Source: Inia geoffrensis (lineage: Eukaryota > Chordata > Mammalia > Artiodactyla > Iniidae). Taken from it: a DNA stretch of 64,000 nt. Below the pieces are notes generated by a model that saw only the letters and a program-made list of their open reading frames with translations, did not search any database and was not told the origin of the DNA. Shown here in pieces: positions 20,438-32,061 of the stretch. A program made the translations under genes and the position numbers. The DNA is taken from assembly GCA_036417435.1 (NCBI GenBank), contig CM070900.1, forward strand, positions 122,094,315 to 122,158,314. Direction: 5' to 3'. Numbering within the stretch: the stretch's first letter is position 1; the number at the start of each line of letters is the position of its first letter.

Positions 20438-23400
20438 ATGGGAATAGGAACATGCATATCGATACTTACCTTAAATGTAAATGGATTAAATGATCCCACC
20501 AAAAGACACAGACTGGCTGAATGGATACAAAAACAAGACCCATATATATGCTGTCTACAAGAGACCTACTTCAGACCTAGAGACACATACAGACTGAAAG
20601 TGAGGGGATGGAAAAAGATATTCCATGCAAATGGAAACCAAAAGAAAGCTGGAGTAGCAATTCTCATATCAGACAAAATAGACTATAAAATAAAGACTAT
20701 TACTACAGACAAAGAAGGACACTACATAATGATCAAGGAATCGATCCAAGAAGAAGATATAACAATTGTAAATATTTATGCACCCAACATAGGAGCACCT
20801 CAATACATAAGGCAAATGCTAACAGCCATAAAAGGGGAAATCAACAGTAACACATTCATTCATAGTAGGGGACTTTAACACCCCACTTTCACCAATGGAC
20901 AGATCATCCAAAATGAAAATAAATAAGGAAACACAAGCTTTAAAGGATACATTAAACAAGATGGACTTAATTGATATTTATAGGACATTCCATCCAAAAA
21001 CAACAGAATACGCATTTTTTTCAAGTGCTCATGGAACGTTCTCCAGGATAGATCATATCTTGGGTCACAAATCAAGCCTTGGTAAATTTAAGAATATTGA
21101 AATTGTAACAAGTATCTTTTCCGACCACAAAGCTATGAGACTAGATATCAATTACAGGAAAAGACCTGTAAAAAATACAAACACATGGAGGCTAAACAAT
21201 ACACTACTTAATAATGAGTGATCACAGAAGAAATAAAAGAGGAAATCAAAACATACCTAGAAAAAAAAGAAAATGGAGACACAATGACCCAAAACCTATG
21301 GGATGCAGCAAAAGCAGTTCTAAGAGGGAAGTTTATAGCAATACAATCCTACGTTAAGAAACAGGAAACATCTCGAATAAACAACCTAACCTTGTACGTA
21401 AAGCAATTAATAAAGAAGAACAAAAAAAACCCAAAGTTAGCAGAAGGAAAGAAATCATAAAAATCAGATCAGAAAGAAATGAAAGAAACGATAGCAAAGA
21501 TCAATAAAACTAAAAGCTGGTTCTTTGAGAAGATAAACAAAATAGATAAACCATTAGCCAGATTCATCAAGAAAAAAAGGGAGAAGGCTCAAATCTATAG
21601 AATTAGAAATGAAAAAGGAGAAGTAACAACTGACACTGCAGATATACAAAATATCATGAGAGATTATTACAAGCAATTCTATGCCAATAAAATGGACAAC
21701 CAGGAAGAAATGGACAAATTCTTAGAAATGCACAAACTATCAAGACTGAATCAGGAAGAAATAGAAAATATGAACAGACCAATCACAAGCAGTGAAATTG
21801 AAACAGTGATTAAAAATCTTCCAACAAACAAAAGCCCAGGACCAGATGGCTTCACAGCCAAATTCTATCAAGCATTTAGAGAAGAGCTAACACCTATCCT
21901 TCTCAAACTCTTCCAAAACATAGCAGAGGGAGGAACACTCCCCAATTCCTTCTACGAGGCCACCATCACCTTGATACCAAAACCAGACAAGGATGTCACA
22001 AAGAAAGAAAACTACAGGCCAATATCACTGATGAACATAGATGCAAAAATCCTCAACAAAATACTAGCAAACAGAATCCAACAGCACATCAAAAGGATCA
22101 TACACCATGATCAAATGGGGTTTATTCCAGGAATGCAAGGATTCTTCAATATACGCAAATCTATCAATGTGATACACCATATTAACAAATTGAAGGAGAA
22201 AAACCATATGATCATCTCAATAGATGCAGAGAAAGCTTTAGACAAAATTCAACACCCATTTATGATAAAAACCCTACAGAAAGTAGGCATAGAGGGACCT
22301 TTCCTCAACATAATAAAGGCCATATATGACAAACCCACAGCCAACATCATCCTCAATGGTGAAAAACTGAAAGCATTTCCACTAAGATCAGGAACAAGAC
22401 AAGGTTGCCCACTCTCACCACTCTTATTCAGCATAGTTTTGGAAGTTTTAGCCACAGCAATCAGAGAAGAAAAGGAAATAAAAGGAATCCAAATCGGAAA
22501 AGAAGAAGTAAAGCTGTCACTGTTTGCAGATGACATGATACTATACATAGAGAATCCTAAAGATGCTACCACAAAATTACTAGAGATAATCAATGAATTT
22601 GGTAAAGTAGCAGGATACAAAATTAATGCACAGAAATCTCTGGCATTCCTATATACTAGTGATGAAAAATCTGAAAGTGAAATCAAGAAAACACTGCCAT
22701 TTACCATTGCAACAAAAAGAATAAAATACCTAGGAATAAATCTACCTAGGGAGACAAAAGACCTGTATGCAGAAAATTATAAGACACAGATGAAAGAAAT
22801 TAAAGACGATACAAATAGATGGAGGGATATACCATGTTCTTGGATTGGAAGAATCAACATTGTGAAAATGACTCTACTACCCAAAGCAATCTACAGATTC
22901 AATGCAATCCCTATCAAACTGCCACTGGCATTTTTCACAGAACTAGAACAAAAAATTTCACAATTTGTATGGAAACAAAAAAGACCCCGAATAGCTAAAT
23001 CAATCTTGAGAGCGAAAAACAGAGCTGGAGGAATCAGGCTCCCTGACTTCAGACTATACTACAAAGCTACAGTAATCAAGACAGTATGGTACTGGCACAA
23101 AAACAGAACGATAGATCAATGGAACAGAATAGAAAGCCCAGAGATAAACCCACGCACATATGGACACCTTATCTTTGATAATGGTGGCAGGAATATACAG
23201 TGGAGAAAGGACAGCCTCTTCAATAAGTGGTGCTGGGAAAACTGGACAGCTACATGTAAAAGTATGGGATTAGAACACTCCCTAACACAATACACAAAAA
23301 TAAGCTCAAAATGGATTAAAGACCTAAATGTAAGGCCAGAAACTATCAAACTCTTAGAGGAAAACACAGGCAGAACACTCTATGACATAAGTCACAGCAA

Positions 23401-24249
23401 GATCCTTTTTGACCCACCTCCTAGAGAAATGGAAATAAAAACAAAAATAAACAAATGGGAACTAATGAAACTTCAAAGCTTTTGCACAGCAAAGGAAACC
23501 ATGAACAAGACCAAAAGACAACCTTCAGAATGGGAGAAAATATTTGCAAATGAAGCAACTGACAAATGATTAATCTCCAAAATTTATAAGCAGCTCATGC
23601 AGCTCAATAACAAAAAAACAAAACAACCCAATCCAAAAATGGGCAGAAGACCTAAATAGACACTTCTCCAAAGAAGATATACAGGCTGCCAACAAACACA
23701 TGAAAGAATGCTCAACATCATTAATCATTAGAGAAATGCAAATCAAAGCTACAGTGAGATATCATCTCACACCAGTCAGAATGGCCATCATCAAAAAATC
23801 TAGACACAAGAAATGCTGGAGAGGGTGTGGGGAAAAGGGAACACTCTTGCACTGATTGTGGGAGTGTGAATTGGTACAGCCACTATGGAGAGCAGTATGG
23901 GGGTTCCTTAAAAAACTACAAATACAAGTACCATATGACCCAGCAATCCCACTACTGGGCATATACCCTGAGAAAACCATAATTCAAAAAGAGTCATGTA
24001 CCATAATGTTCATTGCAGCTCTATTTACAATAGCCAGGAGATCGAAACAACCTAAGTGTCCATCATCAGATGAATGGATAAAGAAGATGTGGCACATATA
24101 TACAATGGAATGTTGCTCAGCCATAAAATGAAATGAAATTGAGCTATTTGTAATGAGGTGGATGGACACAGAGTCTGTCATACATAGTGAAGTAAGTTAG
24201 AAAGAGAAAGACAAATACTATATGCTAACACATATATATGGAGTTTAAG
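20438..24249 (+). pseudogene. ORF2p: L1 ORF2 (endonuclease-reverse transcriptase), disrupted
   Basis: ORF2p supplies the nick and cDNA synthesis for retrotransposition. The start 'MGIGTCISILTLNVNGLN' carries the endonuclease Asn motif; 'CLQETY' (catalytic Glu) and 'NIYAPN' follow. A 4-base duplication (cattcattcatag, about 20857-20869) shifts the frame before the 'GDFN' Asp motif. The rest of the endonuclease, with 'SRIDHILGH' and 'SDHKAM', continues in another frame (20895-21221). After further breaks near 21219 and 21460, the long frame 21479-23569 (696 codons) contains the reverse-transcriptase palm with '[10 protein letters not shown]' and 'FADD' (22523-22534). It ends early at TGA 23567-23569, where L1 D reads through. 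The Cys-rich C-terminal part has a second TGA at 23853-23855 and a third after 'CSAIK' near 24129. Several of these stops are shared with L1 B. Confidence 0.93.
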
Positions 24250-24615
24250 GAAAAAAATGTCATGAAGAGCCTAGGGGTAAGACAGGAATAAAGACACACA
24301 CCTACTAGAGAATGTACTTGAGGATATGGGGAGGGGGAAGGGTAAGCTGTGACAAAGCGAGAGAGTGGCATGGACATATATACACTACCAAACGTAAAAT
24401 AGGTAGCTAGTGGGAGGCAGCCGCATAGCACAGGGTGATCAACTCGGTGTTTTGTGACCATCTAGAGGGGTCGGATAGGGAGGGTGGGAGGGAGGGAGAC
24501 GCAAGAGGGAAGATGTATGGGAACATATGTATACGTATAACTGATTCACTTAGTTATAAAGCAGAAACTAACACACCATTGTAAAGCAATTATACTCCAA
24601 TAAAGATGTAAAAAA
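24250..24615 (+). other. L1 A 3'UTR with G-quadruplex motif
   Basis: Untranslated end of the element. 24478-24496 holds five consecutive GGG runs separated by single bases, a strong G-quadruplex candidate on the sense strand. It is followed by the conserved 'gcagaaactaacacaccatt' block and the aataaa signal (24599-24604). Confidence 0.85.
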
Positions 24616-24631
24616 AAAATCACTATCATTG
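24616..24631. repeat. Target-site duplication, right copy (L1 A)
   Basis: Second copy of aaaatcactatcattg, overlapping the last As of the tail. Confidence 0.93.
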
Positions 24632-24904
24632 TTACTGGTGGATCCATCATGAGAAATTATTGAGGATGTTTGTTTTCAATACCACATGCAAGGTATATCA
24701 CGTCTGGAATTTTATTTTACCCTACTTACAGTCTCACAGTTTAGCCTGTTACTCTTTCATGGATGCTGGCAGAAGACAAAAGATCCCTGGGTCAGAGACA
24801 AAAGGCTTTATTACTCATATCATAGCAAGCAGCATGATTTGTGTTCATTTTTTTCTTGACCCCAAAGTCCTGCAGTGATGATGTGGAGGGCTTGGTGGTG
24901 TTAT

Positions 24905-25290
24905 AGAAAGGAACACTGCTGAATTGTGTCTCCCGCCTAGTGAATATGCTGAAATCCTAATCCCCCAACATTTCGGTGTGGCTGTATTTAGAAATTAGGT
25001 GTTTAAAGAGACAACTAAGTTAAAATGAGGTCATTTGGGCTGGCCCCAAACCAATACGACTGGTGTCCTTATAAAAAGAGGAAATTTGAACACAGGTGCA
25101 GAAGGAAGACCATGTGAAGACATATAGAGTAGGTGGCCATCTACAATTCAAGAAGAGAGACTTCAGAAGAGACCAACCCTGCCAATACCTTGATCTTAAA
25201 CTTCTAGACTCTAGGACTATGAGAAAATAAATTTCTGCTGTTTAAGCCACCCAGTCTGTGGTCCTTTGTTATGGCAGCTCTAGAAAATGA
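24905..25290 (+). mobile_element. MaLR (MLT1-type) LTR, sense
   Basis: LTR modules in order: 'gctgaattgtgtctcccgcc', 'tatgctgaaatcctaatccc', 'ggtgtccttataaaaagagg', 'aagaccatgtgaagacat', 'caccttgatcttaaacttct'-like text near 25190, 'gagaaaataaatttctgctg' (polyadenylation region) and 'aagccacccagtctgtggtc'. This is a non-autonomous ERVL-MaLR solo LTR; no internal retroviral sequence adjoins it. Confidence 0.8.
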
Positions 25291-27049
25291 ATATAAACAC
25301 CAAACCTGGGGAATCCAGTACTTTTATAGCAATCCTGCTCTTTGTCCCATAATGTGACATTACCTCATCTCTTAAGGTTGTTCTCTGCAAGCACAGCTGT
25401 GAGCAATGGCTCAGGAAGAGAGTACTCAGGGCCTTGCACTAGTCAGGTAAGGAGGCAGAGGCCCATAGAGGGCTACTTTTCCCAAGAAGATGGTCAGCAT
25501 GCATCTTGTAACATCTCATCTGAGAAATCTCAAAGACTGCATTATTGAGGTGGAAAATTCAATTATACAAATATCCCCATCAGCCAGTGGAACCCAACTA
25601 TAATATTTAGAGTTCTCAATTATAAAGGACTGGCACAGGTGAGTAATAGTATGTCTTCAACAATGTTAAGTCTTGGTCCAAGGGGAAGCAGCAGTTGAGA
25701 AACACTGGTGACAATGCCACAGGAAGGATTGCGCCTATGTCTACCAGACTGTCAGAAAAATAACAAAGCTATGTGCATAGCCCTTCATTTTATTTGCTTC
25801 AATACATAATGATATTGCCCTTGAAAAAAGTGCAGGAAGTAGGCAGTGTGCATGGTGTGGTGGCTTTGTAATGTGTCAACTTGGCTAGGCTAAACTACAC
25901 TTCCCAGAATTCCCTTCCCTGTATGCAGGGCAGGCTTGATGGATTTGCAAAAACGTGCAACTGCACAGGGATCTGTTCTCAAAAGTGGCCCCACACTGGA
26001 GTTCAATGCTCTCTGTTAAATTTCTTACCAATTTTATCTTTGAATTTGTGTTTTAAAAGTGAAGCCCAGTGGGTTGCTGGAGCATGTCCTGGAGGCTTGG
26101 AGCCTTGGGTCACACGACATCCTACCTCTTACCACCACCCTAGGATTCTCCTTCCCCCTCATATTGGCTGCTGCCACCCTCCACCCCTGGTGGGGTCCTG
26201 GGCATGTGGTAGGGAGCATTGGAGATGTGGTCCCTGGATGCTGAGTCACGGTACAGGGCCCAAGGCACCTGTGAGGTGTGCATTCACCCCATGAGCGTCC
26301 CATGAGATAGCAGAAGAAAGGCAAAAGCAGTCCTCTTGTATTCAGAGCAAGGGGCTCCACATTTTCATTTCACACTAGCCCCGCAAATGATGTTGCCAGC
26401 CCTGTTTATACATTGTACATCAGGATGTACTATGGAGACATATTTGTACAAGATGCAGAGTGTGGAAGTGAAGCAGCAGCCATACTGTTTTTCACCTTAG
26501 AAAGGTAGAGGCAGCTGTTTTAGCAGCTCAGGCACATTATCATTGATCTGCTGACTCAACACAATGGCTCAGGGCAGCAGCTGATCCTGCAGCTTCCCTA
26601 GATTCCCCTAGATCTTCTTTCAGCTTTCCCAGTTTCTAGGCCAGCTATGTATTTAACTCCATGACAAGGGACAACAGCTTCTCCCTCATGGCATACACAT
26701 AATAGCCAGAGATGACAAGAGCTGACATGAGTTCCAGTATGTGCTTATGGCTTCCAGTTTGTCCTTGCTCTCCTTCACTTTACATCCATCTTCCCTTCCA
26801 AACTGCCTATCCTGTGCACTTTGGGCTCCAGCATCAGACACCAAGACTACTGCTTAACCAGCTCCCATAATTGTGTAAAGTTAAATGGCTATAACAACAA
26901 ATATCAATATTATATCTCTTAGTGCTTCTGCCTCTCTAACTGAACTATGAATAATAAGTATGGCTAATTTTTTTTTACACCTTAGAATAGGTTGAGGAAA
27001 TAGGATTACACATGCAAAAATAAAAACAAATAATGTGACGTAGTGAAAT
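25291..27049. other. No gene demonstrated; one short L1M-like phrase
   Basis: At about 25860-25892 'aatgtgtcaacttggctagg' resembles the start of the L1M 3'UTR module seen at 7105, but the match stops there. A 137-codon ORF (25881-26294) is opposed by a 108-codon ORF on the other strand; neither shows a domain. Confidence 0.4.
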
Positions 27050-27270
27050 AATATCTTTCATTTACACAATCCTTTTTGCAATCGACCTACCTTGTCTTAT
27101 TTGGTCATCACCACAAGCCCCACGAGGCAGGTTAGGACAGCTATTACAATTTCTATTTTACAGATGGAAGTGAGATGTCAGGGGTTAAATGTCTTGGCCA
27201 ATGTCACATAGATAGAAAGTAGCGGAATTGGAACCGGTCCTCTCGTCCCTTTCCCAGCTCATTCCCATTG
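27050..27270 (-). mobile_element. MIR SINE, antisense
   Basis: Antisense MIR order: 'ccccacgaggcaggttagg', 'attttacagatggaagtgag', 'ggccaatgtcacatagat', 'agtagcggaattggaacc'. Confidence 0.78.
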
Positions 27271-28344
27271 GCCCAGTGGGTCTCTCCCAATTATGAAATA
27301 TTAAGATCAACTATGAAGCTCAAATCTTCAGTGGAATGAAATCCATTTCAACCAGAAGGCATGGTCTCTGGTCTCAGTTAGGGAATTGTATTTTTGCTCC
27401 ACGAACATTAAATAAGCAGACTATGAATCATTCAGTTCACACCTTTACATTGATCTCCACTGCCCACACCCTCACCATGGAGCACAAAGCACTAGAAACT
27501 CTCACTCAGCACTGAACAGTCCAGCTTCCAGTCTCAGAAAATAAAAAGGACACCTCGAATAACTCCAAGTGTTTCCAAAATTCGGTTTCACACTGGTACT
27601 TTTTAACACTCGTAGACATACGTGTTGTAGGTAACAGAGATGTAAGCAGCTCTCATCATTATAACTCAGGTATAGGTTACACTGGAGCAAGGTTTGGCAG
27701 TTGTTTCATGATTGTGGGAAAAAACAGCTTCTTTTCAAACAAATAATCAAAGTTCCACAATAGACTACAAAAGTGAGACTTCGTTTTTCTATTTTTACTA
27801 ACCACAGAAATGAGAAATAAGTCGTTCTATTAAAGCCTTTGAGTTATAACCATATAAAGTAATGAATACACCAGCACTGTGCAAAATCCAGAGAAAATGC
27901 AAATTTTTACCATTTGTCAACAATTGCAAAATCAGCCCAAATAAGGTTTTAGGTAATTATAGTCCTCCCTCATAGGAGAAAGCAATAGTTGAAATTACAG
28001 AGGAAAGGACCTTTAATGAATTTCTGTTCTTCTGGAAGGGAGTTGTAAACCCATAAATCATGACTCATAAATCTCCATAACCACCAGCAAGCACTTCTTA
28101 TGAAAAAGCAGCCCCACTGCACCCCGCCACCCATGCTACACCCATCCATAGCTAATGTTCCCAAGATCCATGGGCACAAAAGTCAAGTGGGCCAGAGCTT
28201 TAGGAGGTGTTGAAAATGCCTGGTCTACTCTCCAAACTACTCAGTTCATGTTCACATACTAGCCTCCTTAGAAGATGAGGATGGCTTCATTCCTTGGATG
28301 TCAAGCAGAGGAATCACAAGCATGCTCCAAGGGGCCCTCATTTA
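27271..28344. other. No gene or identifiable repeat
   Basis: Unremarkable AT-rich DNA with short ORFs only. Confidence 0.45.
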
Positions 28345-28660
28345 CTCATTAGAACAAGCACTTATCAAGAGTTTACTCCATGCCAGACATTGTACTTGGC
28401 CTGGGACACAGTGGTAAAAAAGGCAAACGTGTCTTCCCCCATGGGGTTTCTAATCTAACATAAGATATAGATGTTAATCACCAATCATACAGATAAATGT
28501 GCCACTGCCAACTGAGGCAGATGCTGTGAAGGATAGGTTTATGCTACCGGGAATATGTCTTAGAGAAGTCTAACCTCATTCAGGGGCTCAGACAAGGCCT
28601 CCTAAGGAAGTGACACTGTGTAGGCAAAGGGGTGAGAATGTGCTGAGTATCTCTAGAGGA
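28345..28660. mobile_element. Ancient L2/MIR-class repeat, tentative
   Basis: Phrases 'gagtttactccatgccagac' and 'attgtacttggcctgggac', followed by 'catggggtttctaatctaac', recall a common mammal-wide repeat of the L2/MIR age class. Divergence prevents a family call. Confidence 0.4.
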
Positions 28661-29174
28661 GGGAACACAAGTCTGAATGTGGGCCCCAAGTCGGAGGCCT
28701 GACCCAGGCCAGCTAGGAATAAACAGTAGGTTCTGGACTTAGGAGATTAGGCCTGGGCATAGCAGGAAGGGAATCTGAGGGAGAAATGGGAGAGGTAGGT
28801 AATAAAATATGAGGCTTGAGAGGGTAACTTCCATCTACAGCAGTGCTGTGCCTCGGGCTGCCCTTCACCCAGGAGTAAATAATGGGGTGGTAAGGGGAGA
28901 AACGAGGGCGGGAGGAGGTGAGTGGAGAAAGTCTGTCCTCTTTAGGCAACAGCAGGCTCCAAGGGCCCTGAACAATATTGCAAATGGCACTGGTTTATCC
29001 TGCTGCCCCCTCTAAGTGCCCCCCTCCCAGTGCTGTCTGTATCCTTCCCGCAGCCTCTTGCACTCTCCAGCACCCTCCTGCCGCTCAGGCCCACCTTCTT
29101 GCCTCATCACCAGCATTCAAACACCAGTTCACCTCCAGCTTCAGCTTTGCATCAGGAGGAGAAATGTGATTACC
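28661..29174. other. No gene or identifiable repeat
   Basis: G/A-rich, then C-rich sequence with short opposed ORFs and no recognisable family. Confidence 0.4.
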
Positions 29175-29560
29175 TGATTTAAGTAATAAACTCTAAGGTG
29201 TCATAGCTAACAGGAATGTTTCCCTTAATGCTTACCAACCCTAATGAATTTCCTGAAGGAGGGATAAATTTCTGAGCAGAGGAAGCTTCCATGTATGTTT
29301 GAGGACCTGGGAGCACCAAGTTTTTACTGACCTTCGGGGATCTCACCTTCTAAGATGGACTGCATTCTGCCTGTGGAGTGTGTATCTCTCTCAGTAAACC
29401 TGCTTTCACTTTACTATGGCTCGCTCTTAAATTCTTTCCTGCTCAAAGCCAAGGGCTCTCACTTGGAGGCCCGCCCCAGGAACTCACCGGAGACCTGGGA
29501 CATGACCATCCTCTCTCACCCCAGGGCAGAGCCCTATTGCCTGCCCCCGTGCATCCTTCA
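29175..29560 (+). mobile_element. Possible ERV1-type LTR fragment
   Basis: 'cagtaaacctgctttcactt' followed by 'actatggctcgctctta' and 'attctttcctgctcaaagcc' is typical of the R-U5 part of class I (gammaretrovirus-like) LTRs. 'ccaggaactcaccggagacc' lies just downstream. The 5' boundary and any internal retroviral sequence were not found. The 154-codon ORF across it (29355-29819) has no retroviral protein motif. Confidence 0.4.
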
Positions 29561-29919
29561 CAAGCATTCTATATTAATAAATCTACTTCTTATGCATCCA
29601 AAAAAAATAGTTTTCACTGACCTTCAGGAAGATGACCTCTCCCAATTCCACATTAATAAACTGGAGACTTCAGGAAACAAAGGGCAGGAGGGAGAGTCGG
29701 AGGTTCCAAAAGTCAGTCCTCAGAAGTGGTCCTGGTCTCATCCTGCAGTGATGGAGTCCAGAGGGAGAGCAGTGGAAAGGCCTGTGGGTCTTTATGAAGG
29801 GTCAGATGCTCTCTCCTGAAGCAAGCAACTCAGAAGTACTAAAAAAGAACAGGAAAGATAACACCACTTCTCAGAGTAGGTACCCGCATCTTCAAAGTTT
29901 TTCCTTCCTTTCTGGTATT

Positions 29920-29933
29920 AAATCAATACAAGA
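29920..29933. repeat. TSD, left copy (SINE at 29934)
   Basis: aaatcaatacaaga here pairs with aaatcaatacgagc at 30054-30067: 12 of 14 bases agree. Confidence 0.8.
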
Positions 29934-30053
29934 GGAAATTCCCTGGCGGTCCAGTGGTTAAGACTCTGTGCTTTCACTGCCATGGGCCCAGGTTCAATCC
30001 CTGGGCAGGGAACTAAAATCTTGCAATCCATGTGGTGCGGACAAAAAAAAAAA
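29934..30053 (+). mobile_element. CHR-family SINE, short form
   Basis: tRNA-like head 'ggaaattccctggcggtcca' with 'gtggttaagactctgtgc', B-box region 'ggttcaatccctgg', then a short tail into a run of A. Only ~120 bases remain, so it is a short-bodied or truncated copy. TSD copies at 29920-29933 and 30054-30067. Confidence 0.87.
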
Positions 30054-30169
30054 AAATCAATACGAGCATATTAAGAGAAAAAATATTTGCATATGTATGT
30101 ATGTTTGTGCAAATTCATTCCTGAGCTGCTAAATCTTTTAAAAATCAATAAGATTCCAAAGTATTTTTT

Positions 30170-30330
30170 TTTTCTATAAAACATCATGTGCCAGTGCTAT
30201 TCTAAGTAAAAATCTTATTTGATCCTCAAAAATTCTAAGAGGTAAGTACTATTATTGTTCCCCGTTTCAGAGGGGAAATCGTTGTACAGAAATGTTCAAT
30301 AACTTCCCCCAAGAATAAAAATGTTTTATG
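30170..30330 (-). mobile_element. MIR-type SINE, antisense
   Basis: 'catgtgccagtgctattcta', 'gaggtaagtactattattg' and 'tttcagaggggaaatcg' follow the antisense MIR 3' and core order. Diverged. Confidence 0.6.
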
Positions 30331-30652
30331 ATCAAACATCTAAAGTAAGATTTTTTTTCCCTTGCTCTGAAAGTCCAAAAACATATTTGATACATTTTAC
30401 GTGAATGCCTATTTTGTAGAAAATCACATAGAATTCAGGAGATATATAGTATGCTAAACTTATGTAATATTTTGAAACTATAAACTACGACTATTTGATT
30501 TTTTAAAAGTACTAAAAGAATAAAAAAGAGAAATGATTGATGTAAATGTTCTGAGCCTTTGAGTAATACGTGGGCTGCCATTTAGTTCGGTGTCTGCCCT
30601 GACCTAGTAGAACTTAATATTCACAGTGGTCGACCGATGATCTGTTAGAGGC
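30331..30652. other. No gene or identifiable repeat
   Basis: AT-rich linker between a MIR and a MaLR LTR. Confidence 0.4.
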
Positions 30653-31041
30653 TGTATTCGTTTGCTAGGGCTTCCGTAACAAAGTACCATAGACTGGATG
30701 CCTTAAATGGAAATGTATTTTCTCACAGTCTGGAGGTGAGAAGTTCAAGATCAGGGTGTTGACAGGGTTGGTCTCTTCTAAGGCCTCTCCCTTTGGCTTG
30801 TACATGACCATCTTCTCCCTGTGTCTCCATGTGGTCTTCCCTCTGTTTATGTCTGTGTTCAAATGTCCTCTTCTTTTAAGGACATGAGTCATATTGCATT
30901 AGACCCCACCCTAGTGACCTTATTTTGACTTAATTACCTCTTTAAAGACCCTATTTCCCAAAACAGTCATACTCTGGGATACTGGGGAGTTAGCATTTCA
31001 ACATATGAATTTTGAGGGGACACAACTCAGCCCATAACAGA
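30653..31041 (-). mobile_element. MaLR (MLT1-type) LTR, antisense, near complete
   Basis: On the plus strand it starts 'ctgtattcgtttgctagggc' and ends 'caactcagcccataacag', i.e. a TGTTATGGG... LTR on the minus strand. Modules 'ctctttaaagaccctattt' and 'tcaacatatgaattttgagg' are well kept. It is about 390 bases, the usual length for this class, and is the best preserved of the MLT1-like copies here. No internal retroviral sequence adjoins it. Confidence 0.85.
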
Positions 31042-32046
31042 AACAATGACCCAGGAATCAAGAGGAAACTTGATTCCTCAAATGGATAGGAACACACCAA
31101 AATAGCTAGGAAAGCAAACTGGTTAGAAACCCACCCTTGGATGTGTCCTGTCCTTGAAAGGATAAAGCCCAAAGGGTAAGAAATAGCTCTGAACAGTCAC
31201 CCAACATTACTACTGTCCAAATGGGAAAAATGCTTCATAGCTACAGCTAGTACATACTCAAGGGCATAAAATTTGGCTGAAATTCATACTTCCTTCCCCT
31301 AATGTGGCCTTAGATCACTGTTTCTCTTCAATTACATGAGAGTTCAAACAGGAAGATATATGCAGTAGATTTGATGTTGGAAATTAATGAGCCCAGTTCC
31401 ATCTCTCAGCCTTTTCAAGGATGTCACTTGATTATGTGGTCAAGAGCCAATTATAGTGTTATCTCCCAAATTGTTAATACATTTCTCTTTAGAAAGAAAT
31501 ACACCATAGTTTGTCTAACAAAAGCAAAATAGGAATTAATTGTGAAATTCAGAAATCTTGGATTGTTTTATTTACTTTTTAAATGAACTGGTCATTTAAA
31601 CTTTCAGTACTCAGTTTTCCTCTCTTTAAAAATATTTGCCAACTTACTATGCACGAAGTGTGTTTACTTTTATAACTAAAAAGAAAACTTTTAAACAATT
31701 ACCATATCTTTCTAAATGTTCCTTTTGGGGGGGAAAACCAGTTGTTAGATTTGTTGTTTTAATTTGCCCATTTTTACTTCCTCTAATTAAATAAATGTGA
31801 TCCTAAACAGGGTAAAATAAATTTTTGCAGGATGAACCACATGTTCCCTCTATAACATCAGAAGAATGTCTATAAGGGGAAAAATTGGGGGGACACAAGC
31901 AATGAGAACTCTTCCTGCAATATCTCTCCTCTTGCCAATTACAAAGAAACCTGCTTGAAAAAGGAAAACATTCTATCAAATACTGTAATCAGAATGAGGA
32001 AGAAACTAAAACCTTAAAGCCACCTCACTGAGGAAATTTTACTTTT
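31042..32046. other. No gene or identifiable repeat; L1 B target flank
   Basis: AT-rich DNA with no ORF of note. Its right end is the insertion site of L1 B. Confidence 0.45.
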
Positions 32047-32061
32047 AAAAAAATGACTTTG
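32047..32061. repeat. Target-site duplication, left copy (L1 B+C)
   Basis: aaaaaaatgactttg before L1 B matches aaaaaaatggctttg at 39772-39786, after L1 C, in 14 of 15 bases. No matching copy lies at the B-C junction, so the pair encloses both pieces. Confidence 0.85.

Larger units (their letters stand above)
17441..24619 (+). mobile_element. L1 element A, full length, 7.2 kb
   Basis: A non-LTR retrotransposon with all parts in order: 5'UTR of about 2,045 bases, an intact ORF1 (19486-20415), a disrupted ORF2 (20438 onward), a 3'UTR with a G-rich tract, aataaa at 24599-24604 and an A tail of 10 bases. Its ends are fixed by matching TSDs at 17425-17440 and 24616-24631. L1 elements move by RNA intermediates: ORF1p binds the RNA, ORF2p nicks target DNA and reverse-transcribes. 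ORF2 carries frameshifts and stops, so this copy is expected to be immobile on its own. It is in the same orientation as L1 B, C and D. Confidence 0.97.

Noticed and set aside
22249..22707. 152-codon minus-strand ORF inside L1 A, as an antisense gene
   Set aside because: It is the shadow of the ORF2 reverse-transcriptase coding strand; an equivalent but shorter ORF appears at the same place in D. No known L1 antisense protein maps to this place.
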